DNA from: Cyanodermella asteris
Lineage: Eukaryota > Ascomycota > Lecanoromycetes > Ostropales > Stictidaceae
Reading direction: 5' to 3'
Length of the DNA stretch: 64,000 bases
NCBI GenBank assembly: GCA_900618795.1
Contig: UYJD01000003.1
Location: 528,585-592,584, forward strand
The first letter of the stretch is position 1. The number at the start of each line of letters is the position of its first letter. The notes under the pieces are model-generated. The model saw nothing but the letters and a program-made list of their open reading frames with translations. It was not told the origin of the DNA and made no database searches. This document shows, piece after piece, positions 1 to 10,338 of this stretch. The translations under genes were made by a program, and so were the position numbers.

Positions 1-701
1 GTCATCGATGCTATCCTCATCCTCTTACCAACAGTCTTCATCCTCTCACTCCAAGCCGGTCGAATCGTAAAGAAGTTCGAGGCAGTGTCCTACTTTTGGA
101 TACGCATTCTGTAAGTTGTGCCTACTCGTGCCCTTGAGGTCGAACCCCCATGCTGATGCAACACGACAGTGTCATCGCAGCATTTATCTGTGACGCCGTC
201 TTCTGGTCCACAGTCCGGGACTCGCCGGATCTGATCCGCGACGCCTGGACAGTGACAATCTGCGCCCAGTGCGTCCAAGCACTGAACATCATCACTGTTG
301 CAGCACTCTACCTCAAGCCATTCGTCAAGATGCTACAGTCCGGCTTCCTACGCTTCGACGACACTCAGCGCCGAGGATCAAGCAAAGCAGCACGAGAAAG
401 CTATCAGAATTCAGCGGTACTGCCGTTCCTCCGCCGCACGAGAAAACGAGTGACTCCACGTACGACACTCGGCGGCACCGTCCCGTCTTTGCAGACGTTG
501 CATGAGGTACCCGACGAGCAGCACGTTGAGGGGGGTAAGTGGGATGGAGAGAGATCGCAAAGTCAGCACAGCAGAGCGCACTTTCTGGAGGAGATGCGGT
601 CTTATTCTGCGGCTTCTGCTACGAGGGATGCGCATACGGCTTCGACGGCGGCGGATGGGCCGCAGTTGGAGCAGCAGGCGGAGCGGCGATCTACGCCTTG
701 A
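1..701 (+). CDS. Rhodopsin-like fungal integral membrane protein (3' part)
   Basis: The gene enters from the left edge, so its N-terminal membrane segments lie outside the window. Exon 1 is 1-110. A GTAAGT donor at 111 and an acceptor ending at 169 give a 59-nt intron, and exon 2 runs 170-701. The spliced reading frame gives hydrophobic helices (VIDAILILLP, then VIAAFICDAVFWS and a helix before LKPFVKMLQSGFLR). The sequence LKPF followed by SGFLR and a charged cytoplasmic tail is typical of the C-terminal end of fungal rhodopsin-fold integral membrane proteins, the large family that includes Pth11-like receptors. The tail of about 120 residues is low-complexity and rich in Ser, Arg and Glu. 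Family membership is fairly secure. Ligand and function cannot be read from this part. Confidence 0.72.
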
Positions 702-1261
702 GTTCTCATGATTTGTAGATGATGATATATGAATGACATTCTTCACCATGGACTTGGGTCTTCTCTCCTGAGGAAGACAACCGTCGAGTTGAGAACGAAA
801 GCTGCGTGCCTAGCTGTAATGGTTGCCGCTTAGACTTTGTGCGCCGCAAAGGCTTTGCGCTGTGCCGCAGGACCAGCACGGCAAATTGCAGCAGACTTGA
901 TGGTCGCCATGAGAATGACGAGAGGGAGGCGATCTGGCCGAGGTGCAAGCTTGCAAGTCGTCGTATCATATTCGTACTGACATCGTTCGAACAGGCAATT
1001 GGCACTTCGTTGCTCAATCATCTCATGACAGCAACATGCTTTGGTAACAGCACACAGCTCATGACAATGAGATGAAGACCTGCGGAACAATCTTCGACAC
1101 GTGGGGATGCACAACCTTCCGCGCTTTGAACGATGCTATCGAATAGAGAAGGCAAGCCGAATGAAAATAGCGAAGCCTTCGCGAGAAGGATGTTACATAT
1201 TACAACAGCGTTGCTTATCTGGCACTGTCTATGCAATCAATATCGTACAAGAACCCCCCAT
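702..1261. other. Intergenic, no gene seen
   Basis: This convergent space lies between the rhodopsin-like gene (+) and the PPR gene (-). It contains only short overlapping frames without recognisable domains. It presumably holds the two 3' UTRs. Confidence 0.6.
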
Positions 1262-3316
1262 CTACTCAGCGAGGGTTGATGCGTCCAGCTTGTCCATCAC
1301 GACGCGCCCTTTCGATGGCTTGCCGTCACCAAAGGTCTTGAGCCTCCAGTGTCGCAGAGCCTGCAGCTTTCTCGACCACTCCTTATGGCTCTTCTGTCCG
1401 ATTTCCTCTCCATAATAGTCGAGCGATCGCATGATCTGGCTCTCCACAGCTTTGCTGACTTCTAGCAGCTCCTGCTTTGCATCATGGGAGATTTTGCCAA
1501 CTGCATGCTTGCTCGTGGCCTTTGAAGGTCTGTTCACACCTCTTTCGTCGCTTTCGTGGTCCTTGCGGGCGTCTGGGTCAAAGTCCCCAAAAGCAGAGAT
1601 GCCCTTGAGATCCTGCATGAGGTCATACATGGCACTGATAGCGTTCAACGTGTCCTGTGAATTGGCCTGCCTTCCCCGAGACGACACAAGTGTTTGGAAA
1701 CGAATGATGGCTTTTGCGGAAGGAGTTTCTAAAGAACGCCGCATCTGTTGCAGCATTTCCGTCGCGACAACAATTATATTTGGGTTTTTGTTATCCCGTG
1801 CGCAGACGCTCATAGCGATAAAGTAGGTCTTCTTCTGAGCGCCGACGCCATAGCCTCCTTGTTGCTTTGGTGTAATCATCTTCTCAATCAGATCTTTAGC
1901 CTGCAGAGAAGCGCGTTGATATCGGAGCAGACGAAGGTAGTCGTGACAGTTATTTTGGTCTGGGCCCACGACTCCCTCAAGCTGTTTCCAATAGGCATTA
2001 CCCGCTCGGTATGCTCGAATGTGAGTACAGGCAGTCAAGAGCATTGACAACGCATTTTGCGAAGGCCGGGCGTACTGACGCACAGACCCTGCCTTTTGCG
2101 GTATCTCATCAAAGACAGCACTTTCGTCTTCACTATGCCTATACCGCTCTTGAAACAAGTCTGTACCAGCAGTGCCTGCTCCACCAACAGCACCTTGGTC
2201 TAGCTGGTGAATCATGTCGGCCCGTCCACTGCCTGCAACGAGCTCTTGACCAGGCCTGCTTTCGGCATCGTCCTCTCTGCCTCGAGACTTCACCCAGAAC
2301 CGTGCCGGCACAGGACGGGGAAGGCCCATGACTTGTGCAGCCAAGGAGAGAACATCGTCCGCATTTGCCATGCTTCTCTCATTCGGTCGCTGTGGAGATG
2401 ACATGACGAGGACACGTCCCATTGCACACACCAGATTCTCGTCCATTAGCAGCGAGCCATTGACCCAAGCTTCCACAACGTCGCCCCATATGCGCTTTGC
2501 CTGTGACATTCCTTGCTCTTTCTTGCGTTCTTGGTGCTGTAAATTCTCGGAAGAGGAAAACACTTCCACAGATGCTCTGATGGCGTTCAGTATGGTGACA
2601 TACGTCGATGAATCGGGAGACCCTTTGCCACCGCTGGGCAGCGCTGCAGCTATTTCGAACATCCTGTCGAGGTTTCCGGCTCTTGAGCAGACCTTGAGCA
2701 TAGCGTTTATGTGGGTGATGTTCGGCTTGACTGGCGAATTCGGAGCATACATAGAATTATAGACCGCGTCGGCCTTTTCCATAGCGATGGGCATATCAGC
2801 GTTAGACGCAAGCCCGTCCAGCATGGTCGTGAAAGTATAGGCATCTGGCTTCTGCCCTCGCTTCTTCATGTCATTGAAGAGCTTCCACGCCCGTTGCACA
2901 TCTCGATGCTGAAGATTGTAGTCGATAATATGGTTCCAGCTCACGACACACGCCATGTTTGTCCCGGCGAGCCTGACAATCTCAACCGCCTTCTCTTCTT
3001 CTCCATTTCGAAGCAGCCGTTTCGTGTGGTCCGCCAGCTTGACCGGGTCAGGTAGCCTCAACAGTTCCTGACGTAGGTTCGCTAGCCTGAATTTGGGCTT
3101 GGGTGCCAGTGCGGTCGTGTCTGGGTGCCCTGGACCGTCCGCCGATAGTCTCCCATCTATAGCTGATCTCGTTGCAATAGACGCATAGTTGCATTGTCGT
3201 GTCGAGGCGCGAAGAGAGGGGATCGCAGATGGCCGCCGGGCGCGATGCAGAACGTTTGGCAACTCAGGAGCAACTGCCCGCAAAGCGCTGGACAGGCAGT
3301 TTGGGCAGCTGAACAT
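1262..3316 (-). CDS. Pentatricopeptide repeat (PPR) protein, probably mitochondrial
   Basis: A single uninterrupted frame encodes about 684 residues. The open frame extends 30 codons further upstream, but only from a TTG. The first ATG at 3316 (MFSCPNCLSSALRAV) is a better start and gives a Cys-containing, Arg-rich N-terminus that looks like a mitochondrial presequence. The middle holds clear helical PPR pairs. One runs from SWNHIIDYNL to DMKKRGQKPD, the next starts at AYTFTTMLDGL, and a third starts at THINAMLKVCSRAGNLDRMF. Further repeat-like segments follow (NALSMLLTACTHIRAYRAGNAYW). PPR proteins of this kind bind organellar RNA and act in mitochondrial RNA processing, stability or translation. 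Which RNA is unknown. The C-terminus is basic (SHKEWSRKLQALRHWRLKTF). I cannot assign it to a named yeast protein with confidence. Confidence 0.88.
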   Translation of the reverse strand: MFSCPNCLSSALRAVAPELPNVLHRARRPSAIPSLRASTRQCNYASIATRSAIDGRLSADGPGHPDTTALAPKPKFRLANLRQELLRLPDPVKLADHTKRLLRNGEEEKAVEIVRLAGTNMACVVSWNHIIDYNLQHRDVQRAWKLFNDMKKRGQKPDAYTFTTMLDGLASNADMPIAMEKADAVYNSMYAPNSPVKPNITHINAMLKVCSRAGNLDRMFEIAAALPSGGKGSPDSSTYVTILNAIRASVEVFSSSENLQHQERKKEQGMSQAKRIWGDVVEAWVNGSLLMDENLVCAMGRVLVMSSPQRPNERSMANADDVLSLAAQVMGLPRPVPARFWVKSRGREDDAESRPGQELVAGSGRADMIHQLDQGAVGGAGTAGTDLFQERYRHSEDESAVFDEIPQKAGSVRQYARPSQNALSMLLTACTHIRAYRAGNAYWKQLEGVVGPDQNNCHDYLRLLRYQRASLQAKDLIEKMITPKQQGGYGVGAQKKTYFIAMSVCARDNKNPNIIVVATEMLQQMRRSLETPSAKAIIRFQTLVSSRGRQANSQDTLNAISAMYDLMQDLKGISAFGDFDPDARKDHESDERGVNRPSKATSKHAVGKISHDAKQELLEVSKAVESQIMRSLDYYGEEIGQKSHKEWSRKLQALRHWRLKTFGDGKPSKGRVVMDKLDASTLAE

Positions 3317-3769
3317 CGAGTGAATTATAAAACCCAAAGCGAGAGCTGGACGTCGCCACGAGACTGGTGTAGCAGCGTTCCGCGTGAAACCTGGGGCGAC
3401 GAGCAAAAAGTTTTATGCATGTTATGTACAGAGCTGTGCAGTGCACATCCTCTACCATGGTCTTAGCGCGTTTACTCCCCGGGGCGCTTGACAGGAGTAA
3501 TCGAAACTACACCTACTTTACTGTCTGCCCCCTCTACTCCATTGATCGTGTCTCAGATATGCCTAGATATTCAGTTTATGCTTCCTATACCATGAAATCA
3601 CGCGCATAGTCACACTGTATTTCATCAACTATGAACCTCGGAAGAATATTATCCGATATCGAATAGAAAAACAATTCGGATAAAGAACCTGGCATGACTT
3701 TGTATCAACGTCTAGCTAGCAGGCGCCTTGCTCAAGCTAAGCTCAGCAAAACATCATTTCCTTCTCTGA
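3317..3769. other. Intergenic, no gene seen
   Basis: The promoter side of the PPR gene and the 3' side of the next minus-strand ORF. I see no other feature. Confidence 0.5.
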
Positions 3770-4483
3770 TCAATTGTACATGGGGTAAAAGTCGCCATCA
3801 CCCTGTTTTAGTACCTGGTATACGGTATTTGCTCGACGGTAAAGCTCGAGTCGCACCGTCCATTCCGACTCTCCAGGAAGCTGCTTTGAAGGCTTCATAG
3901 ACCACATTCTCGATCCATGATATGGCATCGCCCACCAAAGGATCTCAACGTTAACAGCATGCGCTTGTCGGGAGTTCTCTGACCACATCTGCGCGGAGCC
4001 ATAATAATCGACGAAGGGTTCGGCCATATCCTTCCTGTTCTGAACTGCCGGGTGGCCCTCGGCCTTGCTGGTAAACTCGTCCGTCCTCAGATTATCCAGC
4101 AGGCTCTTACAGAAATCATCTATACCCGGTGATTCCGGTGCTTGGTCGCAAACTATGAAGATGTGGTCTTCGTCAAATCTCTGGTCGTCGGTCGGTACAT
4201 GTATCCAGCGTGGCCGGTATATCCAAACGCGTATCCCGCTGTAATCCCTGTTGCCGAAAGAGAGCTGGTTCTTGCGCCCCTTCATCTTGGGTTTGCGGTC
4301 GGCCATGGCGCCGATAATCTTGAACAGTCGGCGGGCGAGGTCGTCGTACTCGTACGCATTCACAACATCCGCAAGTCTATGGTCTCCTTTATCGGATGCG
4401 ATTTTGGCTGGTCCAGTACTCTTGGTGGTGCGAATCCAAGACGAAAGTAAGCCGCCATCTGACTGTGAAGTTTGGTTGGCCAT
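3770..4483 (-). CDS. Hypothetical protein, no recognised family
   Basis: This intronless ORF is about 237 residues from the ATG at 4483 (MANQTSQSDGGLLSSW). The frame is open for 40 more codons upstream. The product looks like a folded soluble protein: it is aromatic-rich, has no signal peptide or membrane segment, and shows a mixed charge pattern (YDDLARRLFKIIGAM, GIRVWIYRPRWIHVPTDD, VNVEILWWAMPYHGSRMW). The last 30 residues are polar with an amphipathic stretch. I recognise no catalytic motif. Length and amino-acid composition make it likely to be a genuine gene, but no homolog is evident by eye. An intron near the 5' end cannot be excluded. Confidence 0.55.
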   Translation of the reverse strand: MANQTSQSDGGLLSSWIRTTKSTGPAKIASDKGDHRLADVVNAYEYDDLARRLFKIIGAMADRKPKMKGRKNQLSFGNRDYSGIRVWIYRPRWIHVPTDDQRFDEDHIFIVCDQAPESPGIDDFCKSLLDNLRTDEFTSKAEGHPAVQNRKDMAEPFVDYYGSAQMWSENSRQAHAVNVEILWWAMPYHGSRMWSMKPSKQLPGESEWTVRLELYRRANTVYQVLKQGDGDFYPMYN

Positions 4484-5315
4484 GGTCTGAACTTGGATGA
4501 AGTTGCTCGATGCAAAGGACCCTGCACCTGCTGAAAAGCGAAAAGTTTGGGCGAGTGTATATTTGTTCCAGGATGACGATAAAAGGGCGTGGTTGTCGAC
4601 CATAGCTGATAGCCGTGAGTGTTCCTTTAAAAGAAGTTGCTAAGACAAAGAAACCTTGGCCGCATGTAGAGCGAGGACGAGTACTAATAGTGTTGGTCAC
4701 GTAAGTAAATTCTCTTTGGTGACACCAAAGTGGCTCTTTGTTTCTGTGCCAATCGAGCAGGATGCCAGCTGGGACTGACACATGCCATTCGGGTCTGTCG
4801 CCGGACACGCATCCAACTTGTCACGAACATGAATCTTGAATGAATGGCGTGCACGGCTTGCCAATACGCGCTCCGAGTCTGCTTGGGAATGCCCTGGACG
4901 ATCTGACCTCTCGGCCACGCAGGTTCCAGATTGCACAGACTACTCGGACAATCGACAAGTACCTATTCCAGGTGAGCCAGTTAAGTAGGCTATTTCACAC
5001 AGAGCCTCAGAGACGAGCTTAGATACCGGTGACAATCCGATAGATCTAGCCTCCGTCAGCCAAGTACCTCCTCCACAAATGTGATCAAATATTACTTGGC
5101 CTTCGTCAATAGCGGCAGACTAGGTTGGTGGGCCAGGGAACATTTCACGAGCATGAGAAAATGGGTTTGAAGGTAGCCATGAATCGTTCGTCAACCGACT
5201 AACACCAGAATTCTACGTCTATCCATCCGTTCCTTCATCTCCGAGTGCAGAACCGATGCCTCAAAGACGGCAGCCTATCATTTCGAAGCGCCAGTCCGGA
5301 AATAGATGCATAGAA
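4484..5315. other. Intergenic, no gene seen
   Basis: The stretch lies upstream of the hypothetical minus-strand ORF and downstream of SNU13. Only short overlapping frames are present on both strands. It probably contains a promoter and the SNU13 3' UTR. Confidence 0.5.
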
Positions 5316-5875
5316 TCAGATCATCAGTCTCTCGACCTTGTCCTTGATGGAGCGAATCTGGTTCGTGAGATCACTAGTCTCGTTGGTGGTGATGCTGGCA
5401 GCGATCACGGCGCGGCTGACACCACACGCGCGGCCCAGAGCGGTCTTGGAGGGAACATAGATGTAGGGTACGTTCTTGTCCTATGTCAACAGTCAGCAAG
5501 CGGCTCATCCTCGAATAACATCACACGATTGTATAGTGCCCAGTCGACAAGAATATGCGGGACACATGGTCGGAGACTAGCAAAGTGGAATCAAAATAGT
5601 CGACTCACCTCACAGAGCAGGGGCAGGTGCAGGAGAATAGCCAGAGGGCTGGTATCAGCAGCCAGGATGATCACCTCGGCGATACCACGGTTAAGGGTCT
5701 TGGTGGCCTCGTTGGCACCCTTCTTGAGCTGGTGGTAATGGCTGGCCTGTAAGATATTAGCTCAGATCTACTCAAATAGACAGGGCATGCTCACCTGCTG
5801 GGTCAGGTCGAGAATCTCCTGACTGAGCGCAGCATCAGCGAGCGGCCAAGCCGCATTTTGCTCGTTGGTGGCCAT
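5316..5875 (-). CDS. SNU13: SNU13 / 15.5K RNA-binding protein (L7Ae family)
   Basis: There are three exons: 5795-5875, 5609-5746 and 5316-5480. The donors are GTGAGC and GTGAGT, the acceptors end in ACAG and ATAG, and both introns are in phase 0. The spliced product is 127 residues, the usual size of the family. It starts [17 protein letters not shown] and continues with ILDLTQQ, then the kink-turn RNA-binding stretch [14 protein letters not shown], and ends with an L7Ae fold ([39 protein letters not shown]). SNU13 binds the kink-turn of U4 snRNA in the spliceosomal U4/U6.U5 tri-snRNP. It also binds box C/D snoRNAs that guide rRNA methylation. The gene is divergent from the V-ATPase proteolipid gene, with about 410 bp between the start codons. 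Confidence 0.95.
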
Positions 5876-6285
5876 TTCGAAGGTGAGTACGGCGTTTGTG
5901 TTGAAGTTTTGAGAAAGTTCGTCACGTCGGAGAGAGGAGTTGACCAAAGGGTTCCTTGCCAAGGCTCGCCCTTCGGAATGGTTGCTTCGAAACTGCGAAA
6001 ATATTGATCAGTCTGATAGAAACAAAACTCCAGAGGCTTCAGCCAAAAAATTATTTTGGCTGAGCGCGGCGTCGGAGTTGCGGGTTGATCCGGCCGGCCA
6101 CGTGATCGTGATCTCAGCAGGTCTCAAGCTTGCAGGCGTCACCTGTTCAAACGACCATCTACGAGAACACCCCGGCCATCAACTCGAACCACAGACCCTA
6201 TTCAGTGCCCAAACGATCTCGAACAGCATTAGAAGAGCTTCGACTTTCCTCTGTTCATCATCTCCGATCCCCGCAATCCATCACA
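5876..6285. promoter_or_regulatory. Shared divergent promoter of SNU13 and VMA3
   Basis: These 410 bp separate two divergent start codons, so they must hold both promoters. A CACGTG E-box (6099-6104) is the only recognisable element. It is the kind of site bound by bHLH factors such as Pho4 or Cbf1. Its use here is not shown. Confidence 0.5.
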
Positions 6286-6952
6286 ATGTCTGACGGAACC
6301 ATAACAGAGCTCTGGTGAGTGGCCAACCGACTCCTCCGCATCTGCCTGCAAAGCCCCTGCTCAACAAGCATCGCCGTCGGGCGTTTTCGCGACAATGGAA
6401 GCTATATACTGACTCGATTTCCCTTCAGCCCGGTCTATGCGCCGTTCTTCGGCGCCATGGGCTGCACGGCGGCCATCGTCTTCGCCTGCTTCGGTGCAGC
6501 CTACGGCACTGCCAAGGCTGGTGTCGGTATTTCTGCTATGGGTGTTTTGAGACCTGATCTCATTGTCAAGAGTATGTTCATAAACATGGGCCGGAGAATG
6601 GTGGAGGATATACATTGACATGATCGCAGACATTGTTCCCGTTATCATGGCGGGTATTATTGGTATTTACGGCTTGGTCGTGTCAGTCCTTATCTCCTCT
6701 GGGCTCAAGCAGGCACTCCCCCTTTACACCGGCTTCATTCAACTCGGTGCTGGTCTGTCCGTCGGCCTGGCCGGCCTCGCCGCTGGTTTCGCAATTGGCA
6801 TTGTCGGTGATGCTGGTGTCCGGGGAACTGCCCAGCAACCACGTCTCTTCGTCGGAATGATCCTTATCCTCATTTTCGCCGAGGTTTTGGGTCTTTACGG
6901 TCTCATTGTCGCTCTGCTCATGAACTCCAAGACAACTGAAGCCACATGCTGA
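6286..6952 (+). CDS. VMA3: V-type ATPase proteolipid subunit c
   Basis: There are three exons: 6286-6314, 6429-6571 and 6630-6952. The GTGAGT and GTATGT donors both split codons that rejoin correctly (TG|C and A|AC). The product is 164 residues, the normal length. It has four very hydrophobic helices. [12 protein letters not shown] precedes helix 1, and the glycine-rich helices carry [12 protein letters not shown] and [23 protein letters not shown]. The proton-carrying glutamate is E142 in the last helix ([15 protein letters not shown]). The subunit forms the membrane rotor ring of the vacuolar proton pump, which acidifies vacuoles and endosomes. The short first exon and the position of the first intron just before CPVYAP make the start at 6286 convincing. 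The absence of an N-terminal extension argues for the subunit c rather than the c'' type. Confidence 0.96.
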
Positions 6953-7944
6953 ACGCGAGCACGGGCATCGGCATTTCGAGGCAGTGAACAAAGAGCTGGC
7001 ATGGTGGAGATGCCGGCATCGCCTCCGGATAATGAACACGGCATTTACTATATTTCGAATCAGGCGACTCCGAGACAAAATTGAGTGATGAAGCGGCGCT
7101 GGCGATACTTGTATCACAAATCTGAGGCCAGGACCATAGATGTGGTATTGAGGGGTCTGTACTTTATTGCATACGAGGCGTAACAGCGATCAGGGTGGAT
7201 AATGGATTCTTGGGAAACACGCGGTCGAACTGGCCATCGACATTGCAACCCTGACACGATGTGTTTGTGACCCGACAGAAAACTTGCGTCCGAAGTATCG
7301 CCCATTCCATCTTTGTGCAGCTATGTAATTTGACTGGATGGACCTATGACTTGGCTCTAATCAATATTCAGCAAACCTAGCACTATCACACCGGCCCAGG
7401 GTGGGTAGATGAAAGTCGTTGGGCAAGTCCTGCCACTGATACGCAAATTATTGATTCCACGTTCATTTTGGTAGATACTATTGCAGGCACCTTTAGAGAT
7501 TGAGGCTGGCTTAATTCGCACGGTACCACTCACTGTAAATTGGAAATTGGGTCGTGCTGAGAGGCGCTTGCAGGTACTCTCATATGTCCTTGCGCCGCAA
7601 CTCTTATTTACCCACCCTCAGCCTACAAAGGTGTGGCCCTCAATGGACCCCGGTATTAAGTTGTGAGGTAACTACGACTCAATGTAATGGTGCTATGAGT
7701 AGGTAAAGCTTAAGCTCTAAGTCGAAGAATCAAAGTTGAGGTGAGATAAGGATTGTTTCGAGTCATTCATCTATAATGTTCCGTGCAGGCCACACACTAT
7801 ACCCCAAACACCTCAAAATCAAGAGGCAAGGTCTCCATGGACCAACGTCCACCACATGACGCCTGATATCTAGGCATGGCGTGGCTACTGATGCATCCGA
7901 AATGCCTAGAGACAAAAGAAATGCAGCGCCAAATCTCACTCCGC
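6953..7944. other. Intergenic, no gene seen
   Basis: About 1 kb lies between the convergent VMA3 and mS38 genes. I find only short frames and no RNA gene or repeat. UTRs probably occupy the ends. Confidence 0.55.
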
Positions 7945-8922
7945 TCAAAGTCGATCTTGACGTCTCCTCAAGTTCCTCGTCCTCTTCATCAGCTTCTTGT
8001 ACTTGTGCTTCTTCATTTTTAGCCGACGCTGCCGCTTGACGCTGATCAAGCTCCACTGCTCGCGGAACTGCCTGATCCATCTGCTGAGCCATGTTTCCTG
8101 ACGTGCCCTCATGCGCTCGCGGAAAGGCGCTTGGATCGCCGGGCTGTTGTCCGGCTGTTCTATTATCTCGGCCGCCACACCCTCGGGCATGGGCGGCTCT
8201 TCCATGCCGAATGAGACGGCAGGCGTAGTGACACGCTGCTCTGAGTATTGAGGGTCCATGGGAACGGGAGGCGGAGGTGCGTTGAAGGGTCTGAAGGTTT
8301 TCGCGAGATCTTCGAGGTTGAGTGCCTGCTGAGGCGCACCAGCGTCAAATCCATGCTGGCCAGAAGCTGCGCTCTCCAAATGCTTTACGGCGGAGGCCAA
8401 GGTGAAGATGACATCTTGTGGTTTATGTTTCGAGCTGCGCTGTGCAAATATCGCATCAAAGGATTTCTGGTTGTCTTGGGGAGGAACAGGCTGGTTCAGG
8501 CCTAGAGGTCGGTGTTGCGCGAAGAGGGAAGCGAGATAGACAACTACAACACTGTCAATAACTCCCAATTCAACAGTCTCGATCTTTAACATACCTTTCG
8601 GGTCGATATGAGCGGTCGACGGGACGCTGGGCGGCTGAACGCCATTATCCTGCTGAGCTTGTACCTGCTTTGCCTCCAAACCCTCCTTGGAAGCTTTGCC
8701 CTTTGCCGACTTCTTCTTGCTGCTTCCGGAGCTGCTCTGCTTCGGAGTAGACGCAGGAGGAGCAGCCGTCTGTTTCGGCGTGCTCGAGTGTTTAGATGAC
8801 GAATGTCTTCGCTGGCGGACAACGAGCGGTAAACTTCTGATGGGAGCCGCGGTGCTGGCGGAAAACGGAGATGCCCCTACAATCGACCGCTGTGTGCTGC
8901 GGACTGCCGTAGAGGTCAACAT
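7945..8922 (-). CDS. COX24: Mitochondrial small-subunit ribosomal protein mS38 / Cox24
   Basis: Exon 1 is 8595-8922 and exon 2 is 7945-8543. The 51-nt intron (GTATGT donor, TAG acceptor) is a multiple of three without a stop, so the genomic frame reads straight through it. I favour splicing because it joins PSVPSTAHIDPK directly to VVYLASLFAQHRPL. The spliced product is 308 residues. The N-terminus is rich in Ser, Arg and Thr without acids and fits a mitochondrial presequence. It is followed by a Lys- and Pro-rich linker. The family signature is the very basic C-terminal helix, which ends in MKKHKYKKLMKRTRNLRR. That is the conserved Cox24/AURKAIP1-type tail, which in mitoribosomes contacts small-subunit rRNA. 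In yeast Cox24 affects mitochondrial COX1 mRNA processing and translation. Confidence 0.86.
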   Translation of the reverse strand: MLTSTAVRSTQRSIVGASPFSASTAAPIRSLPLVVRQRRHSSSKHSSTPKQTAAPPASTPKQSSSGSSKKKSAKGKASKEGLEAKQVQAQQDNGVQPPSVPSTAHIDPKGMLKIETVELGVIDSVVVVYLASLFAQHRPLGLNQPVPPQDNQKSFDAIFAQRSSKHKPQDVIFTLASAVKHLESAASGQHGFDAGAPQQALNLEDLAKTFRPFNAPPPPVPMDPQYSEQRVTTPAVSFGMEEPPMPEGVAAEIIEQPDNSPAIQAPFRERMRARQETWLSRWIRQFREQWSLISVKRQRRLKMKKHKYKKLMKRTRNLRRRQDRL

Positions 8923-9209
8923 CTTTCACGAGAAGACGACCGCTGGCCGTGTTGGTGGAGGAGGGGTGTTGTATGCTGGGAATAGCACCAGGCACGCTGG
9001 AGTGCTCATGCGAGATTCGGCGGCTCGCAGCTTAGCGCGACTCGTGATCTCCTTGCGCCACATGCAGCCAAGCAGCCACCTTGTCCGCTGTCACGCCCAA
9101 AGTTGCCGACCTTGCTGATGACCTCCCGGTTGTGTTCGCTGAAATCGAGCAAGACTCAACCGCCGACATCCGATATGAGCGGCAAGATATGAGATTCTCT
9201 CTTCTTTTC
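8923..9209. promoter_or_regulatory. mS38 upstream region
   Basis: The region upstream of the mS38 start codon contains no recognised motif. It may be a divergent promoter if the small frame at 9210 is real. Confidence 0.3.
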
Positions 9210-9352
9210 CCACTCCAGATTCGAGAACGACTCCGACAGGACCCTGCGCCTTTGGACGGACACGAAAGCTATTCTGGTATGCAATGTCTTACCGGATCTA
9301 GATCTCGAGAAGCTAGTGTCTTATCTATTGGACTTGGTTGACCGAGCATCAA
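9210..9352 (+). CDS. Possible 3' exon of an unrecognised small protein
   Basis: After a pyrimidine-rich acceptor-like stretch (TTTTCCCACTCCAG) a frame reads FENDSDRTLRLWTDTKAIL. It continues VCNVLPDLDLEKL and VSYLLDLVDRASN to a stop at 9350-9352. The acidic-amphipathic composition looks coding. No in-frame ATG is present and I could not find a convincing upstream exon, although an open frame in another phase runs through 9081-9200. It may be a small unrecognised gene divergent from mS38, or chance. Confidence 0.22.
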
Positions 9353-10050
9353 ACTGATGGCCAGCTTGGGACATCTGCTTTCCCTTGCAGAATTGCAGTC
9401 CGTAGCACTTTCGAATTCCAAGTATGGCAATGGCAATATTGCTGCACTCATTGTATCAATACGATGCGACAATATCTCACCTTTGGCTGCGAACACTTGA
9501 GATCACTGGCGACTGATTGTGAGCACATTTGGTGCAGGCAGCCTGCACGGTTTGGTGCTGGTTGTTGGATCCAACAGCATGTATTCGCCGAGCCAGACCT
9601 TTAGCCATGTATGTGCTCAGCACGTCTCCTGCCGCTGTTCAGGTTGTTCTTGACTTTGTGTTAGTTGTTCCAAGGTGCGGTTCATTTTTGGACTTGTGAG
9701 GTTGCGGCGGAGTACCAATATTCAACTGGCCGGTTCGACGGCCTTTCACGACCAAGGTGACCCAGCTTCCAAACTCGGTAACAACATGATACGAAGCATT
9801 TCGAAGGTTGAGTTCTGGTGGCTTGCCTAGTGAATCCACAAACATGAATGTGAGTGACAGTATGAAGATAGGTGCGTTTTTGGAAAGTATATCATAACCT
9901 TTGAGCGTCGCGCAGTCACATATAAGATCCCCATCACGAAGCCGCAACCCCTTGATTTTCCACGCCCCAAGTCTACATCTCTGTTCCCACTCTGCAATAG
10001 CACTACCTCTTCACACAAACGTCACTCTATCGTCTACCATTAAATACAAC
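9353..10050. other. No gene seen
   Basis: Only short frames occur on both strands. A TATA-like TATAAG lies near 9920, about 130 bp before the ATG at 10051. Confidence 0.4.
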
Positions 10051-10338
10051 ATGGCCCAATTCAACGTTGCTCGATTCATTTCCACCCTCGTCACCCTCTC
10101 ATTCAGTCCCCATCCGCAATCAGCCCGCTTGGCAATTCGACGTCCGAGGCGCGTTTTTGAGAGAGGGATGGTAAAAGTGGGATCGTTGCGAGGTTCCGGA
10201 CACGCTCGATGCGGCTGGGGAATCAGATCCTGTTTCAGGTGGTGAGGCTGGTTCACAAGTCGACTTGATCGACGGGGACGACCGAATAGAGCGCAAGCGT
10301 TTCATTTGGCTAGTTCTCAGGGTCGATCAAGACGACTG
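10051..10338 (+). pseudogene. Possible decayed small secreted-protein gene
   Basis: An ATG in a good fungal context (TACAACATGG) starts MAQFNVARFISTLVTLSF, a signal-peptide-like beginning. The frame then changes. A second phase reads PAWQFDVRGAFLREGW, hits one stop, and continues with an acidic segment VPDTLDAAGESDPVSGG and ends in FIWLVLRVDQDD. A 34-nt GT...AG segment would join the first two parts in phase but is too short for a normal intron. This resembles a small secreted-protein gene that has lost its frame, or a gene I cannot resolve. Confidence 0.25.
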
